The notes under the pieces were generated by a model. The model did not search any database. It was not told the origin of the DNA and saw only the letters and a list, made by a program, of their open reading frames with translations. Position numbers and translations under genes: made by a program. From contig NZ_JACHUZ010000013.1 of assembly GCF_019903425.1 (NCBI RefSeq), positions 1,910,948 to 1,974,947 on the forward strand: a stretch of DNA of 64,000 nt, given 5' to 3'. Source of the stretch: Vreelandella halophila (lineage in GTDB: Bacteria > Pseudomonadota > Gammaproteobacteria > Pseudomonadales > Oleiphilaceae). Below are positions 9,176-17,873 of this stretch, piece by piece; positions within the stretch are counted from its first letter, which is position 1, and each line of letters starts with the position of its first letter.

Positions 9176-10282
9176 ATGACCACAACCTACGCCTTTACCC
9201 ACTATGGAACCGAGTTTTCCCTGTACAGCGGCAAGACCCGTTCCTACCTGCGCTACAAGGGCATCCCCTTCGAGGAGCGCATGGCTACGCGCAGCGTCTA
9301 CCGTCGGGTGCTGATCCCGAAGACGGGCGTGGCGATGATTCCCGTTCTGGAAACCCCGGAGCACGAGTTCATCCAGGATACCGTCGAGATCATCGACACC
9401 CTGGAGCAGCGCTTTCCCGAAAGGGGGATCTACCCAGCCACGCCGAAGCAGCGTCTGGTATCCCTGCTGGTGGAACTGTATGCGGATGAATGGCTGCTGC
9501 TGCCGGCGATGCACTTCCGCTGGAGTTTTCCGGAAGAGAACCGGCGTTTTCTTTACAGTGAGTTCGGCAAGGTCGTTTCTCCCTGGCTTCCGGGGCCGCT
9601 GCGCCGATTAGCGGGCAGCCGCCTGGCGAAACGTTTCTCGGGCATGCTGCCGATGCTGGGCATCACGGAGAGCACCGCCTCCGCCATCGAGAACTGGTAC
9701 TACATGTTGCTGGATCAGCTCGAGGCGCACTTCAGCCAGCATCCCTACCTGTTGGGCGAGCGCGCCAGCATCGGCGACTTCGGTCTTATGGCGCCGCTCT
9801 ACGCCCACCTCTACCGGGACCCGGCGCCCGGGCGCATCATGAGGCGCCGTGCACCGCACCTGGTGGAGTGGATTGAGCGCATGAACACCCGCAAACCCCG
9901 TGTGGGTGATTGGCTGGCGGATGACCAGGTGCCGGATACGCTCTATCCGTTACTGCGGCACCAATTCGATAGCCAGTTTCCTGTCCTGCGCGAAACCGTG
10001 GACGCCGTGGCGCAATGGATCGATGAGCACCCGGGCCAGAAGGTGCCGCGCAAGCTTGGCGAACATCAGTACCGGCTCAGCGGGGTAGACGAGAACCGGG
10101 CCCTGATGAGCTTCCCCCAGTGGAAACTCCAGCGCCCTCTGGACTGGTACCAGGGCCTGCCGGAAGACCAGCGCGGGCCAGTGGATGCGTTGCTCGAGGA
10201 GGTCGGCGGCCGGGAGGCCATGAACATGACGATCCCACGCCGGGTGCGGCGCGAGAACAATCGGCTGGTGCCGGACGACTGA
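9176..10282 (+). CDS. Glutathione S-transferase-like protein, long form
   Basis: 368 residues. The first 80 or so form a thioredoxin-like GST N-domain (TEFSLYSGKTRSYLRYKG, then VPVLET-like MIPVLETPEHEFIQDTVEII). An all-helical GST C-domain follows, with HPYLLGERASIGDFGLMAPLYAHLYRD at about 190-215. An extra C-terminal extension of about 120 residues is beyond the usual 220-residue GST length. The catalytic residue and substrate are not clear. It follows the acetyltransferase by 22 bp in the same direction. Confidence 0.82.
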   Translation: MTTTYAFTHYGTEFSLYSGKTRSYLRYKGIPFEERMATRSVYRRVLIPKTGVAMIPVLETPEHEFIQDTVEIIDTLEQRFPERGIYPATPKQRLVSLLVELYADEWLLLPAMHFRWSFPEENRRFLYSEFGKVVSPWLPGPLRRLAGSRLAKRFSGMLPMLGITESTASAIENWYYMLLDQLEAHFSQHPYLLGERASIGDFGLMAPLYAHLYRDPAPGRIMRRRAPHLVEWIERMNTRKPRVGDWLADDQVPDTLYPLLRHQFDSQFPVLRETVDAVAQWIDEHPGQKVPRKLGEHQYRLSGVDENRALMSFPQWKLQRPLDWYQGLPEDQRGPVDALLEEVGGREAMNMTIPRRVRRENNRLVPDD

Positions 10283-10286
10283 CCTG

Positions 10287-11585
10287 TCAGTGCAGCTTCA
10301 TCTTGGGCTTGAACGCCCGGTGCAGGCGGTCCGTCAGCGCCATCAGAAGGCCCCGGAACCAGCCGAAGACCGCGATCTGGTGCATCCGATACAGCGAGAT
10401 GTAGACCAGTCGGGCCAGTCGACCTTCCACCCGCAGGCTGCCCTTGGAAGTGCCGCCCATCAGGGTGCCCACCGCCGAGTACTGGCTCAGGTTCACCAGT
10501 GATCCGTAATCCTGGTACTGGAAGGCCTTGAGTTCGCGCTCGTTCATCGCCCGGCGCAGGTTGCTCGCCAGGTGATCAGCCATCTGGTGGGCGCTCTGGG
10601 CCCGTGGCGGTACGAAGCCCTGTTCCTGGGGGCAGGCCGCGCAGTCGCCCAGCGCGAAAATGTGCGGGTCATCCACCGACTGCAGCGTGGCTGCTACCTT
10701 GAGCATGCGGTTGGGCTGCAGGCTCAGGCCATCCAGGTGTTCCATCAACGTTGGGCCCTGAACGCCGGCGGCCCACACCATGATGTCACTGGGAATCTCG
10801 AATCCATCCTGATCCACCAGGGCATCGCCGCGCGCCTCGGTGATCCGTGCTTCAAGGCGCACATCCACGCCAAGCTCTTTGAGCTCGCGTAGTGTGTCCC
10901 GGGAGATACGCTCGGGCAGTGCGGGCAGAAGGCGTGGTCCGGCCTCCAGCAGGGTGATTTTCAGCATGCTGCGGTCGGCCTGGGAGAACCCGTACTCGTG
11001 TACTGTTTCCGAGGCATGCACCAGCTCGGCCGCCAGCTCAACGCCGGTAGCGCCGCCGCCAACAATGGGAATGCGAGCGCAGGCGTCGGGGTCTGTTCGG
11101 CGCTGGCTGTTCACCCGCATCAGCGTATTCAGGAAAGTACGGTGGAAATGCTGTGCCTGCTCCGGGGAGTCCAGGAACTGGCAGTGGCGCCGTACTCCGG
11201 GGATGCCGAAGTCATTGGTGATGCTGCCGATGGCCAGGACCAGGTAGTCATAGTAAAGCTGGCGTTCGGGCAGTATCGTCTGACCCTTTTCATCCAGAAT
11301 GGGATTGAGCGTGATGGTCTGTGCCTCACGGTCCAGCCCGGCGAATTCCCCCAGAACGAAGTGGAATCCCCGGTGGCGGGCTACGCCCCGGTAGCTGATC
11401 TGGTCCACCGACGAATCCATGGCTCCGGAGGCCACCTCGTGCAGAAGCGGCTTCCAGATGTGGGTTGGGCTGCGGTCCACCAGGGTGATGCGCGCTTCAC
11501 CCCGGCGTCCCATGCGGCGGCCCAGTTTGGTGGCCAGTTCCAGACCCCCGGCACCGCCGCCCACAATGACGATCTCCGTTGTCAT
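10287..11585 (-). CDS. Type II NADH dehydrogenase (FAD-dependent pyridine nucleotide oxidoreductase)
   Basis: 432 residues starting MTTEIVIVGGGAGG at 11585, with GGAG five bases upstream; the longer frame has no coding look. The FAD Rossmann motif is at about 5-20, the NADH motif IPIVGGGATGVELAAELVH in the middle, and the FAD-contacting IFALGDCAACPQ at about 300. The C-terminal KGSLRVEGRLARLVYISLYRMHQ resembles the amphipathic membrane anchor of NDH-2. It feeds electrons from NADH to quinone without proton pumping. Convergent with the GST gene, 4 bp apart. Confidence 0.9.
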   Translation of the reverse strand: MTTEIVIVGGGAGGLELATKLGRRMGRRGEARITLVDRSPTHIWKPLLHEVASGAMDSSVDQISYRGVARHRGFHFVLGEFAGLDREAQTITLNPILDEKGQTILPERQLYYDYLVLAIGSITNDFGIPGVRRHCQFLDSPEQAQHFHRTFLNTLMRVNSQRRTDPDACARIPIVGGGATGVELAAELVHASETVHEYGFSQADRSMLKITLLEAGPRLLPALPERISRDTLRELKELGVDVRLEARITEARGDALVDQDGFEIPSDIMVWAAGVQGPTLMEHLDGLSLQPNRMLKVAATLQSVDDPHIFALGDCAACPQEQGFVPPRAQSAHQMADHLASNLRRAMNERELKAFQYQDYGSLVNLSQYSAVGTLMGGTSKGSLRVEGRLARLVYISLYRMHQIAVFGWFRGLLMALTDRLHRAFKPKMKLH

Positions 11586-11652
11586 GACGGCTCCGCTGTG
11601 TTCGTTAGTGTGCGAATCGTAACACAGCGCAGACGCACAACCGGAGGCCCTG

Positions 11653-12603
11653 TTACTGGAAATCGCTGAATTCGTGCGGTTCCGCGGCCAGTGCCAGGCA
11701 CAGGCTGCCCGGCCCGATGTAGATGGAGCTGGTGATCCCCATCTGGGAAAGCAACAACTCGACCCCATGGGCTTGGCAGGCATCGCGCAGCCGCTGCAGC
11801 CCGGGCAGGGCCTCAATCTCATCCCAGTTCATGCCGCAGGAGAGCGAGACATAGGGTGTCAGCAATCCCGCCTCCACGCGGGCCGTGGCGTAGCTCATCA
11901 CCTTCTCGACGGCCGGCTCAAAACCGCGTGTCTTGGTGACCGGTTTGCCCTCGGCGCCCTTGCCAAAGATCACTGGCGTGATGTTCAGGGCCTTGCCGAG
12001 GAAGGCCACCAGCCCGGAGACACTGTTATCACCCCGGCGGCGGGCGCGTTCACGGATGTAGTGAAGATCCCTGGGGATTACCACGCCATAGATGTTGTCC
12101 GTGAAGGTTTCGACTTCATGACGCAGCGCGTTCTTGTCCAGGTTCTGGTTCATCAGGCGGATTGTGTGGGCCGCCAGCAGCCCCTGGCCCGCGAAGATCT
12201 GCTTGCTGTCGACCACCCGCATCGAGAAGTTGCCTGTCTCACCGGCAGCGTCGCGCTTGCGGCGGTACTCGGCCAGCACGGTATTCATGGCGACGTTGGC
12301 GTTTTCGTAGATCTTGCTTCGGGAACGGGTGACTGTCTCGCAGAGCGCCAGGTCGTAGTGGTCCACGATCTGTTCCAGGAACAGCTTGTGGATCTGTTCC
12401 GCCGAGAACGCTTCGGTCTCGGCATGATGGCCTTTCTGGAGAAGCCCCTGGTCGTAGAATTCCTGGGTCAGCTTGGGATCGTGGGTGTCGGTATAGGTCT
12501 GGTCGTCGATGTGGGCCGTGACCGGCAGAACGAAGAGCCCGTGCTCCTTGCTGAACTCATGAGGTATGTCGCACGCGGAGTCGACAATCAGCCCTGCTTT
12601 CAT
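11653..12603 (-). CDS. DegV-family fatty-acid-binding protein
   Basis: 316 residues from ATG 12603, preceded by GAGGAGG. The start GLIVDSACDIPHEF carries the DegV DSACD motif, and VSLSCGMNWDE, then SSIYIGPGSL near the C-terminus match the lipid-binding fold. DegV/FakB proteins present fatty acids to a FakA kinase in Gram-positive bacteria. In gammaproteobacteria such genes occur without fakA, and no fakA is in the window. It is longer than the usual 280 residues because of an internal insert around the ERARRRGDNSVSG segment. Confidence 0.84.
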   Translation of the reverse strand: MKAGLIVDSACDIPHEFSKEHGLFVLPVTAHIDDQTYTDTHDPKLTQEFYDQGLLQKGHHAETEAFSAEQIHKLFLEQIVDHYDLALCETVTRSRSKIYENANVAMNTVLAEYRRKRDAAGETGNFSMRVVDSKQIFAGQGLLAAHTIRLMNQNLDKNALRHEVETFTDNIYGVVIPRDLHYIRERARRRGDNSVSGLVAFLGKALNITPVIFGKGAEGKPVTKTRGFEPAVEKVMSYATARVEAGLLTPYVSLSCGMNWDEIEALPGLQRLRDACQAHGVELLLSQMGITSSIYIGPGSLCLALAAEPHEFSDFQ

Positions 12604-12860
12604 GGTCAGCCTCCTCAAGCCGCACTGCATTTTGCGGAATTTTACCGTCCAATGTCTGATATAACATAACCGATTCGCAAGTTTCCGTGGTGCAGTTCCG
12701 TTTTTCAAGGTACTTCGTAGGGCTAACCGGAATCGGGAATGCAGTGGCCTCTGCAGCCAATCAAGGCGTGGGAATTCCGGCGCGTCTTGACGTCAATGCA
12801 GTGACGCCCAATGATGAGCCCCATCATCCCGAAATCCGTACAGGAACAGGAGCAAGCGTC

Positions 12861-13868
12861 ATGAAAACGGTTACGGTCACCAGCCCAGGTGGGCTCGACA
12901 ACCTCAAGGTCACCGACCAGGCCGAACCGGGTCAGCCCGGCGCCGGCGAGATCCGCGTGAGGTTGCACGCCAATTCCCTCAACTTCCACGACTTCCTGGT
13001 TGCCAACGGCGGCATCCCGACCGAGGACGGCCGCATTCCTATGTCCGACGGCGCCGGCGTGGTTGAGGCCGTAGGCGAGGGCGTTGAGGAATTTGCCGTG
13101 GGCGACAATGTCGTCTCAACGTTCTTCCCACCATGGCTCGATGGCGAACCCCGGGAGGGCAACTTCACCAATGTGCCCGGCGATGGCCTGGACGGCTACG
13201 CCCGCGAACAGGTTGTGCGCGCGGCCACCAGCTTCACTCACGCCCCGGAAGGCTACAGCCACGCCGAGGCCGCCACGCTCACCACCGCCGGCCTCACCGC
13301 ATGGCGCGCGCTGACCGTGGACAATCACATCAAGGCCGGCGACACCATCCTCATCCTCGGCACTGGGGGCGTCTCCATCTTTGCGCTGCAGTTCGCGCGC
13401 AGCATGGGCGTGAATGTCATCGCGACCTCGTCTTCCAACGAAAAGCTGGAACGGCTCAAGCAGATGGGCGCGCAGCACACCATCAACTACAAGGAAGACC
13501 CCAAGTGGGGCAAGACGGTGAAGCAGCTCACCAATGGCGAGGGCGTGGACCAGGTGATTGAAGTCGGGGGCCCTGGTACCGTGGCCCAGTCCATTGAGGC
13601 CATCCGCGTGGGCGGGCTCATTTCCCTGATCGGTGTACTCACCGGCAGCGGCGGCGAAGTGCCCACCGCCAAGCTCATGGCCAAGCAGGCACGCCTCCAG
13701 GGCCTGCTCGTCGGCAGCCGCCGCCACCAGATCGATATGGTGAATGCCATCAACGCCACCGGCCTCAAGCCTGTGATCGACCGCAGCTTCAAGCTGGACG
13801 AGATCGCGGACGCGTTCCGGCATGAGGAAGCCGGGAAGCACTTCGGGAAGATCTGCCTGGAGTTCTGA
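12861..13868 (+). CDS. Zinc-independent MDR-family NAD(P)-dependent oxidoreductase
   Basis: 335 residues from ATG 12861 (GGAG nine bases upstream). An N-terminal GroES-like domain (SLNFHDFLVANG, DGAGVVEAVGEGV) precedes a Rossmann domain with AGDTILILGTGGVSIFALQFA. The zinc-ligand Cys/His pattern of classical alcohol dehydrogenases is missing, so it resembles quinone-oxidoreductase-like or alcohol-dehydrogenase-like MDR proteins. The in-frame extension back to 12687 lacks a ribosome site and reads as non-coding. Confidence 0.87.
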   Translation: MKTVTVTSPGGLDNLKVTDQAEPGQPGAGEIRVRLHANSLNFHDFLVANGGIPTEDGRIPMSDGAGVVEAVGEGVEEFAVGDNVVSTFFPPWLDGEPREGNFTNVPGDGLDGYAREQVVRAATSFTHAPEGYSHAEAATLTTAGLTAWRALTVDNHIKAGDTILILGTGGVSIFALQFARSMGVNVIATSSSNEKLERLKQMGAQHTINYKEDPKWGKTVKQLTNGEGVDQVIEVGGPGTVAQSIEAIRVGGLISLIGVLTGSGGEVPTAKLMAKQARLQGLLVGSRRHQIDMVNAINATGLKPVIDRSFKLDEIADAFRHEEAGKHFGKICLEF

Positions 13869-14115
13869 GCAGGCTGAAAAGCTCTGGAGTTTCCTGGAGG
13901 AAAACACCAGCCTCCCTTCAGCGGAGGGAGATGCGCCGGCCGCGGAGAAGCCCCAGTTCCGCGCCGCCCATCTCCTTTACTACTTCGGTGGACTGCTGGC
14001 GATCGGCGCTGCCTCGCTGTTTCTTAACGCGGCCTGGGGCCAGCTTGGGCCGTGGATTGGGAGGCGCTGGTTACTGTGTGCGCGCCGCTGGCGCTACAGG
14101 ATCGAGCACGGATAG
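13866..14115 (+). pseudogene. Remnant of a DUF2157-like multi-pass membrane protein
   Basis: Directly after the MDR gene, the frame SEQAEKLWSFLEE...QFRAAHLLYYFGGLLAIGAASLFLN has strong protein-like composition: a short amphipathic start, then a transmembrane helix. It has no start codon of its own and ends abruptly after WGQLGPWIG in a basic, unrelated tail. Larger membrane proteins of the DUF2157 type begin this way, so I read this as the first about 70 codons of such a gene, the rest deleted. The family call is from memory of the pattern, not a search. Confidence 0.45.
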
Positions 14116-14160
14116 ACTGATATCAAAAAGGGCTCAGGGTTAAACAAACGGGAGGAACGC

Positions 14161-14583
14161 ATGCCAGCGGAAAAACGGTGGTTGCGTTACCGGCGTGATT
14201 CAATTCTGTTCGCCACCGTCTGGCTGGTAGTGGGTCTTGGTACGCTGCACTTTGGCAGTGTGGAAGGTGGGGCCGCAGGCCGCGCAGCGGCATGGGCCAT
14301 GGCCATAAGTTCCTTGCCGGTGGTGGTGTCGGCGGCCAGCGCAATTGGGGTGATCTGGATCCTGACGACATCCGACAGCGGTTCCTCGATACGTCGTATC
14401 GTGCTCACGTTCTCCCTGCTCGGTGTACTTCTCCCGCTCCAGCTTTTTGCTGTCACCTACGCTGTGACTGCTGCGAAAGAGGCGACCGCGGGGCTTCTGG
14501 TTATCAGCGCGACGCTGGCCTGGCCAGGTGTTGCGAATCTCGGGGCGGTGCTGCTCACCGAACGTGGGCTCAGAAAACAGTAG
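14161..14583 (+). CDS. Four-helix membrane protein, unknown function
   Basis: 140 residues with GGGAGGAA eight bases before the ATG. After a basic N-terminus there are about four transmembrane segments (roughly 15-33, 46-66, 79-100 and 109-128). No catalytic motif is seen and I do not recognise the family. It lies between the DUF2157-like remnant and the 77-residue gene. Confidence 0.6.
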   Translation: MPAEKRWLRYRRDSILFATVWLVVGLGTLHFGSVEGGAAGRAAAWAMAISSLPVVVSAASAIGVIWILTTSDSGSSIRRIVLTFSLLGVLLPLQLFAVTYAVTAAKEATAGLLVISATLAWPGVANLGAVLLTERGLRKQ

Positions 14584-14596
14584 GCTTAAGGACATT

Positions 14597-14830
14597 ATGG
14601 GAGCAGGCGTGACAGGACCTGACACCTTGCTGGAAACCATCCCTGATGCGCGCGACGGCCTCACACGCACCGAACGGATCATCCTGTATGTGCTGCAGGA
14701 GACCCAGCGGGAGCTGAATGGGCGCAACGTGCCGACGGCAATGCTCTACGGCAGGGTGGTGGAATACATCAATCTCACCGAGGCGGAACTTCACGATTAC
14801 CTGAACCGGCTGGGTATTCAGTCAGCTTGA
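14597..14830 (+). CDS. Small conserved-looking helical protein, unknown function
   Basis: 77 residues from ATG 14597; an AGGA-like site lies close before it. The core reads LTRTERIILYVLQETQREL then NVPTAMLYGRVVEYINLTEAEL, a soluble helical protein. Its 3' end overlaps the 3' end of mtfA on the other strand by 56 bp, so both ends are coding on opposite strands. No function known to me. Confidence 0.6.
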   Translation: MGAGVTGPDTLLETIPDARDGLTRTERIILYVLQETQRELNGRNVPTAMLYGRVVEYINLTEAELHDYLNRLGIQSA

Positions 14831-15629
14831 GTGGGTCGAATCGGAAGTACCCGCTCAGCGTCTCATAGACCTCTGGCTGTTCTGCCTTGAGGTGTCCCGG
14901 TTGCTGGAAGAAGGTTTCCGTCAGCACGGCAAAGAACTCCGCCGGCTCCGTCGCCCCGTAAGGGTCAAGCCATGGCTTCTCGTGGTGGCGGAGTGAGTCG
15001 CGCAGGTGCTCGTAGGCGCGGGTCATGGTCTCCTGCCAGTGCCGGGCCTGTTCGCCGCTGAGGGGTGGCGCGCCGTCGGCTGTGCCGTCCAGGTAATCCA
15101 GCTGGTGGGCGAACTCGTGAAGGATCACGTTGTGCACGCCGTGTGGATGGAGGGCGCCTTGCTCGCATTCGGTCCACGCCAGTACAACCTGACCCAGGCT
15201 GGAAGCTTCCCCGGCGCGGATCTCGTTGCTCTCGCTGACCACCATTCCGTCGCTTTCCATATCCCTGACACGGTAACGGTCGGGATAGACCAGGATGCTG
15301 TTGATCCCGTCAAAATCCGAGAAGTTCCGGGCAACGATCAGCAGGCAGGCGTGCCCTGCAATGGTGAGGCGCACGGTGTCGTCCACCTCCAATCCGTCGC
15401 AGCCGTAGAAGGGTTTTTCCGCCAGGAACAGCTGTACATGTTGTTCAAGCTGTCGTTTGAGATGGGCGGGCAACCGGCTGTAGAGCGGCACCCGTTTTTT
15501 GAGCATTTTCCGCCAGTGTTCCGGGAAAGGGTGCTGGAGCTGCCTTTTGCGCCACCAGCTGCGATAGAAAAACAGGTAGAAGATGAGAGCGCCAATGAGC
15601 ACCAGGGCGCAGAGCAGGTAAATAAGCAT
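14775..15629 (-). CDS. mtfA: MtfA-like zinc metallopeptidase (M90 family)
   Basis: 284 residues. An N-terminal transmembrane helix (about 2-22) is followed by a cytosolic domain with the zinc motif HEFAH at 171-175, HQLDYLDGTADG, and the downstream EFFAVLTETFF that supplies the third ligand in this family. E. coli MtfA is a soluble aminopeptidase that binds the repressor Mlc and so affects ptsG. The membrane anchor here is an addition also seen in other gammaproteobacterial versions. Convergent overlap with the 77-residue gene. Confidence 0.87.
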   Translation of the reverse strand: MLIYLLCALVLIGALIFYLFFYRSWWRKRQLQHPFPEHWRKMLKKRVPLYSRLPAHLKRQLEQHVQLFLAEKPFYGCDGLEVDDTVRLTIAGHACLLIVARNFSDFDGINSILVYPDRYRVRDMESDGMVVSESNEIRAGEASSLGQVVLAWTECEQGALHPHGVHNVILHEFAHQLDYLDGTADGAPPLSGEQARHWQETMTRAYEHLRDSLRHHEKPWLDPYGATEPAEFFAVLTETFFQQPGHLKAEQPEVYETLSGYFRFDPLKLTEYPAGSGNREVPPR

Positions 15630-15860
15630 GGATTAGGCCGCCTGTTTTTCGTGAACTGCTCCGATGCCAAGGCATCCGTTGTGCCCGGAGCCCGTGTGCA
15701 GGGGAATGATAGAACATTGGGCACGAGGAGAGACATAGCAGATTGGGAGCGGTCATGATAGATATACGGCAGACATTGAGGAAACCCGAAACTGGACGGA
15801 GCTGCTGCTTCTGGCCTAGGCTGCTCACCCTTTTCCACATCCGGCCCGTGAGGAGTTCCA

Positions 15861-16781
15861 ATGGCAGGCGCAACGGCTCTCGTGATGCTCGCTTCCCTGT
15901 GCTGGGGGCTGTCCGGCGGTATCGGCGGTATCCTCATGGCGGACGGCTGGGATGCCTTCGTGGTCTCGTTCTACCGGGGGGCGATTGGTCTTGTGTTCGT
16001 GCTGGGCTGGCTGGCGATCCGCCCGGGCAACAGCGGACTGGCCAATCGCAGGCTGTGGTTCTGGTCAGCCATTGCCGGGCTGGGCGTGGCCGGCAACTTC
16101 TCGTTCTACTTCCTGAGCATCTCCGAGGGCAGTGTCGCGGTGGCCGCGACGCTGATGTACTGCGCGCCGGTGTTTGTCTACCTTCTGTCTTTCGCGCTCA
16201 AGCTGGAAAGCCCAACGCCGCTCAAATGGGCGGCCATCGTGATGGTGATGGTGGGGATTGTGCTGCTCACCCGCATCTATGACGTCAACGCGGGCGGTGT
16301 TACGGCGCTTGGCGTTGGCGCGGGGCTTCTAGCCGGGCTCTCCTATGCCATCTTCATATTCGGCTTCAAATACGCCGCGCCCCATGGCACCCCGCAGGCC
16401 ATTCTCACCATCGCCTTCACGGCCCTGGTGATCATCCTTGGCGCCTTCGGGGATTCCAGCGAAATCGCCATTGCCCTGAGCACGCCGGACTGGCCCCTGT
16501 TCGTCACGCTGGGAATACTGGGCGCGGGGCTGTCGTTCATCTTCTACATCATCGGCCTGAATCACACGGCCCCCGCTGTCGCCTCCATTGTAGCCATGGT
16601 TGAGCCGGTCACGGCCTCACTGTTCGGCGTGGTTGTCCTGGAGGAAACGCTGGTTGCGCTGCAGATTGTGGGGATGGCTTTGATCCTGGCTACAGTGACG
16701 GCGTTGAGTGTCTTTTCCGGACCCCCGGCGGCGGCACTGCCTGAGCCCGAGGGCGGAGAAGATGGAGAGCAGGCCGATTAA
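15861..16781 (+). CDS. EamA/DMT-superfamily transporter
   Basis: 306 residues, ten predicted transmembrane helices in two EamA repeats (about 1-140 and 150-280), with GGAG before the ATG. The second repeat carries GLNHTAPAVASIVAMVEPVTASLFGVVVLEE, the usual conserved DMT segment near helix 8-9. DMT carriers export amino acids or other metabolites. The substrate is unknown. A short acidic tail follows the last helix. It abuts the convergent siderophore-interacting protein with no gap. Confidence 0.88.
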   Translation: MAGATALVMLASLCWGLSGGIGGILMADGWDAFVVSFYRGAIGLVFVLGWLAIRPGNSGLANRRLWFWSAIAGLGVAGNFSFYFLSISEGSVAVAATLMYCAPVFVYLLSFALKLESPTPLKWAAIVMVMVGIVLLTRIYDVNAGGVTALGVGAGLLAGLSYAIFIFGFKYAAPHGTPQAILTIAFTALVIILGAFGDSSEIAIALSTPDWPLFVTLGILGAGLSFIFYIIGLNHTAPAVASIVAMVEPVTASLFGVVVLEETLVALQIVGMALILATVTALSVFSGPPAAALPEPEGGEDGEQAD

Positions 16782-17522
16782 TCAGGCTTCCGGGTCAAGC
16801 TTCTTGGCCTGCTTCATCCCTTCGTCAGTATCACCCATCTTCCAGTAGCAGCTGCAGTACATGGCATGCTTGTCGATGCCCCTTTCGTCCCGGAAGTAGC
16901 GGCGCATGCTGCGCATGGTACTGAACTCGCCCGCGAACCAAGGATAGGGTGTGCCGGGCAGCCAGGGCAGGGCGCGCACCCGTTCGTCCAGCAGGGCGTT
17001 AGGGCGCTCAGTGTCCGGATTCACGAGCCACCTCAGCTCGATACCCTCGGGGTGCTCGATGGCTTGTCTGTCGGCCTCGGAAAGCACCTCGATGAGAGCA
17101 TAGCCCCGCGCATGCTCCGGGAGGCGTTCGAGGTTGACGGCCAGCGCTGGCAGGGCGCTCATGTCGCCGGCCAATAGGAACCAGTCGGCGTCAGGGGCGG
17201 CCAGTTTCGGCTCACCCGGGCCACGGATGGTGATGGGGTCGCCGGGGCGCGCTCGGCTCGCCCAGGCGGAGGCGGGGCCGCCGTCGCCGTGGTCCACGAA
17301 ATCCAGCATCAACTCCTGCCGTGCCGCATCGAAGGCGCGGATGGTGTAGGAGCGCAGGGTTGGTTTGCCGCCTTCCTCCGCCGGGTCAAAAACCAGCTTA
17401 ACGTAGCCGCCCTCCTGGTCTGCCGGGAACCCGGCCAGTTCCGGCCCCTTCAGTACTATCCGGCGCATGTTCGGGGTGAGGCGGTCGTTGCTGAGTACTT
17501 CAAGATCGTATTCGGCTGGCAT
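16782..17522 (-). CDS. Siderophore-interacting protein (FAD-dependent ferric-siderophore reductase)
   Basis: 246 residues from ATG 17522, preceded by AGAGAGG. The FAD-binding motif appears as LRSYTIRAFD (RxYTxR). FFLLAGD-type WFLLAGDMSALPAL follows, and the SIP-family C-terminal GEFSTMRSMRRYFRDERG and SCYWKMGDTDEG are clear. It reduces ferric siderophores in the cytosol to release iron, matching the TonB receptor at the left edge in role though not in operon. Upstream is the aromatic leader region of the divergent DAHP synthase. Confidence 0.92.
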   Translation of the reverse strand: MPAEYDLEVLSNDRLTPNMRRIVLKGPELAGFPADQEGGYVKLVFDPAEEGGKPTLRSYTIRAFDAARQELMLDFVDHGDGGPASAWASRARPGDPITIRGPGEPKLAAPDADWFLLAGDMSALPALAVNLERLPEHARGYALIEVLSEADRQAIEHPEGIELRWLVNPDTERPNALLDERVRALPWLPGTPYPWFAGEFSTMRSMRRYFRDERGIDKHAMYCSCYWKMGDTDEGMKQAKKLDPEA

Positions 17523-17599
17523 TGGCCTCTCTGACAGTCGGGCATTTGGGTCTGAGCTGAGATATTCCCATCTTCCCGGCTTTTCGAAAAGGCCTGGTG

Positions 17600-17627
17600 T
17601 TGCAACACTGGCTGGGTACGTTATGAT
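17600..17627 (+). promoter_or_regulatory. Sigma70-type promoter for the aroG/aroF leader
   Basis: TTGCAA at 17600-17605 and TATGAT at 17622-17627, 16 bp apart, point toward the aromatic leader peptide and DAHP synthase. Transcription would start near 17634. The match is by eye. Confidence 0.55.
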
Positions 17628-17634
17628 CCCGGAT

Positions 17635-17769
17635 ATGAAGAGATTAAGCGCAGCATCCACGTCAATGACCCCAATGCCTGCCGGCGTTCCGGCAGGGGCG
17701 GTGGCTGCTGTGTATTTCCAGTGGTTTGGTTTTGGCTATTTCCATAGCCATACGCCGGGCCACGTCTGA
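17635..17769 (+). CDS. Aromatic-rich leader peptide of the DAHP synthase attenuator
   Basis: A short open frame ends at TGA 17767-17769 and contains the run VYFQWFGFGYFH at 17710-17745: Tyr, Phe and Trp codons make up seven of ten codons at 17713-17742. Possible starts are ATG 17635 (nearly leaderless given the predicted promoter) or ATG 17665/17674, giving 44, 34 or 31 residues. No strong ribosome site decides between them. It lies just ahead of a terminator and an alternative hairpin before a DAHP synthase gene, the arrangement of pheL- or trpL-type translational attenuation. Stalling at scarce aromatic tRNAs would favour the antiterminator. Confidence 0.72.
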   Translation: MKRLSAASTSMTPMPAGVPAGAVAAVYFQWFGFGYFHSHTPGHV

Positions 17770-17794
17770 CACCTCGTACCCCAGGAGGCGGCCC

Positions 17795-17841
17795 GGCAGA
17801 AAGCCAGGCTGCCACCGGAAGAAGAACCCCGACTGGCAGCC
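17795..17841 (+). promoter_or_regulatory. Alternative (antiterminator) pairing region of the aromatic attenuator
   Basis: GGCTGCCA at 17807-17814 is perfectly complementary to TGGCAGCC at 17834-17841, which forms the loop side of the terminator. The upstream GGCAG at 17795-17799 can pair with CTGCC at 17809-17813 instead. These mutually exclusive pairings match the 1:2, 2:3 and 3:4 logic of amino-acid attenuators. Confidence 0.62.
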
Positions 17842-17858
17842 GCCGTCGGGGTTTTTTT
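17827..17858 (+). terminator. Attenuator terminator before DAHP synthase
   Basis: A CCCCGAC / GTCGGGG stem (17827-17833 with 17845-17851) with an 11-base loop is followed directly by seven T residues (17852-17858). It lies 15 bp upstream of the DAHP synthase start, so it must be read through for expression. Confidence 0.85.
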
Positions 17859-17873
17859 ATGGGAGATCAACAA

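Noticed and set aside
12687-12860. N-terminal extension of the MDR gene
   Set aside because: No ribosome site, and the extension does not fit the family start; ATG 12861 has GGAG upstream.
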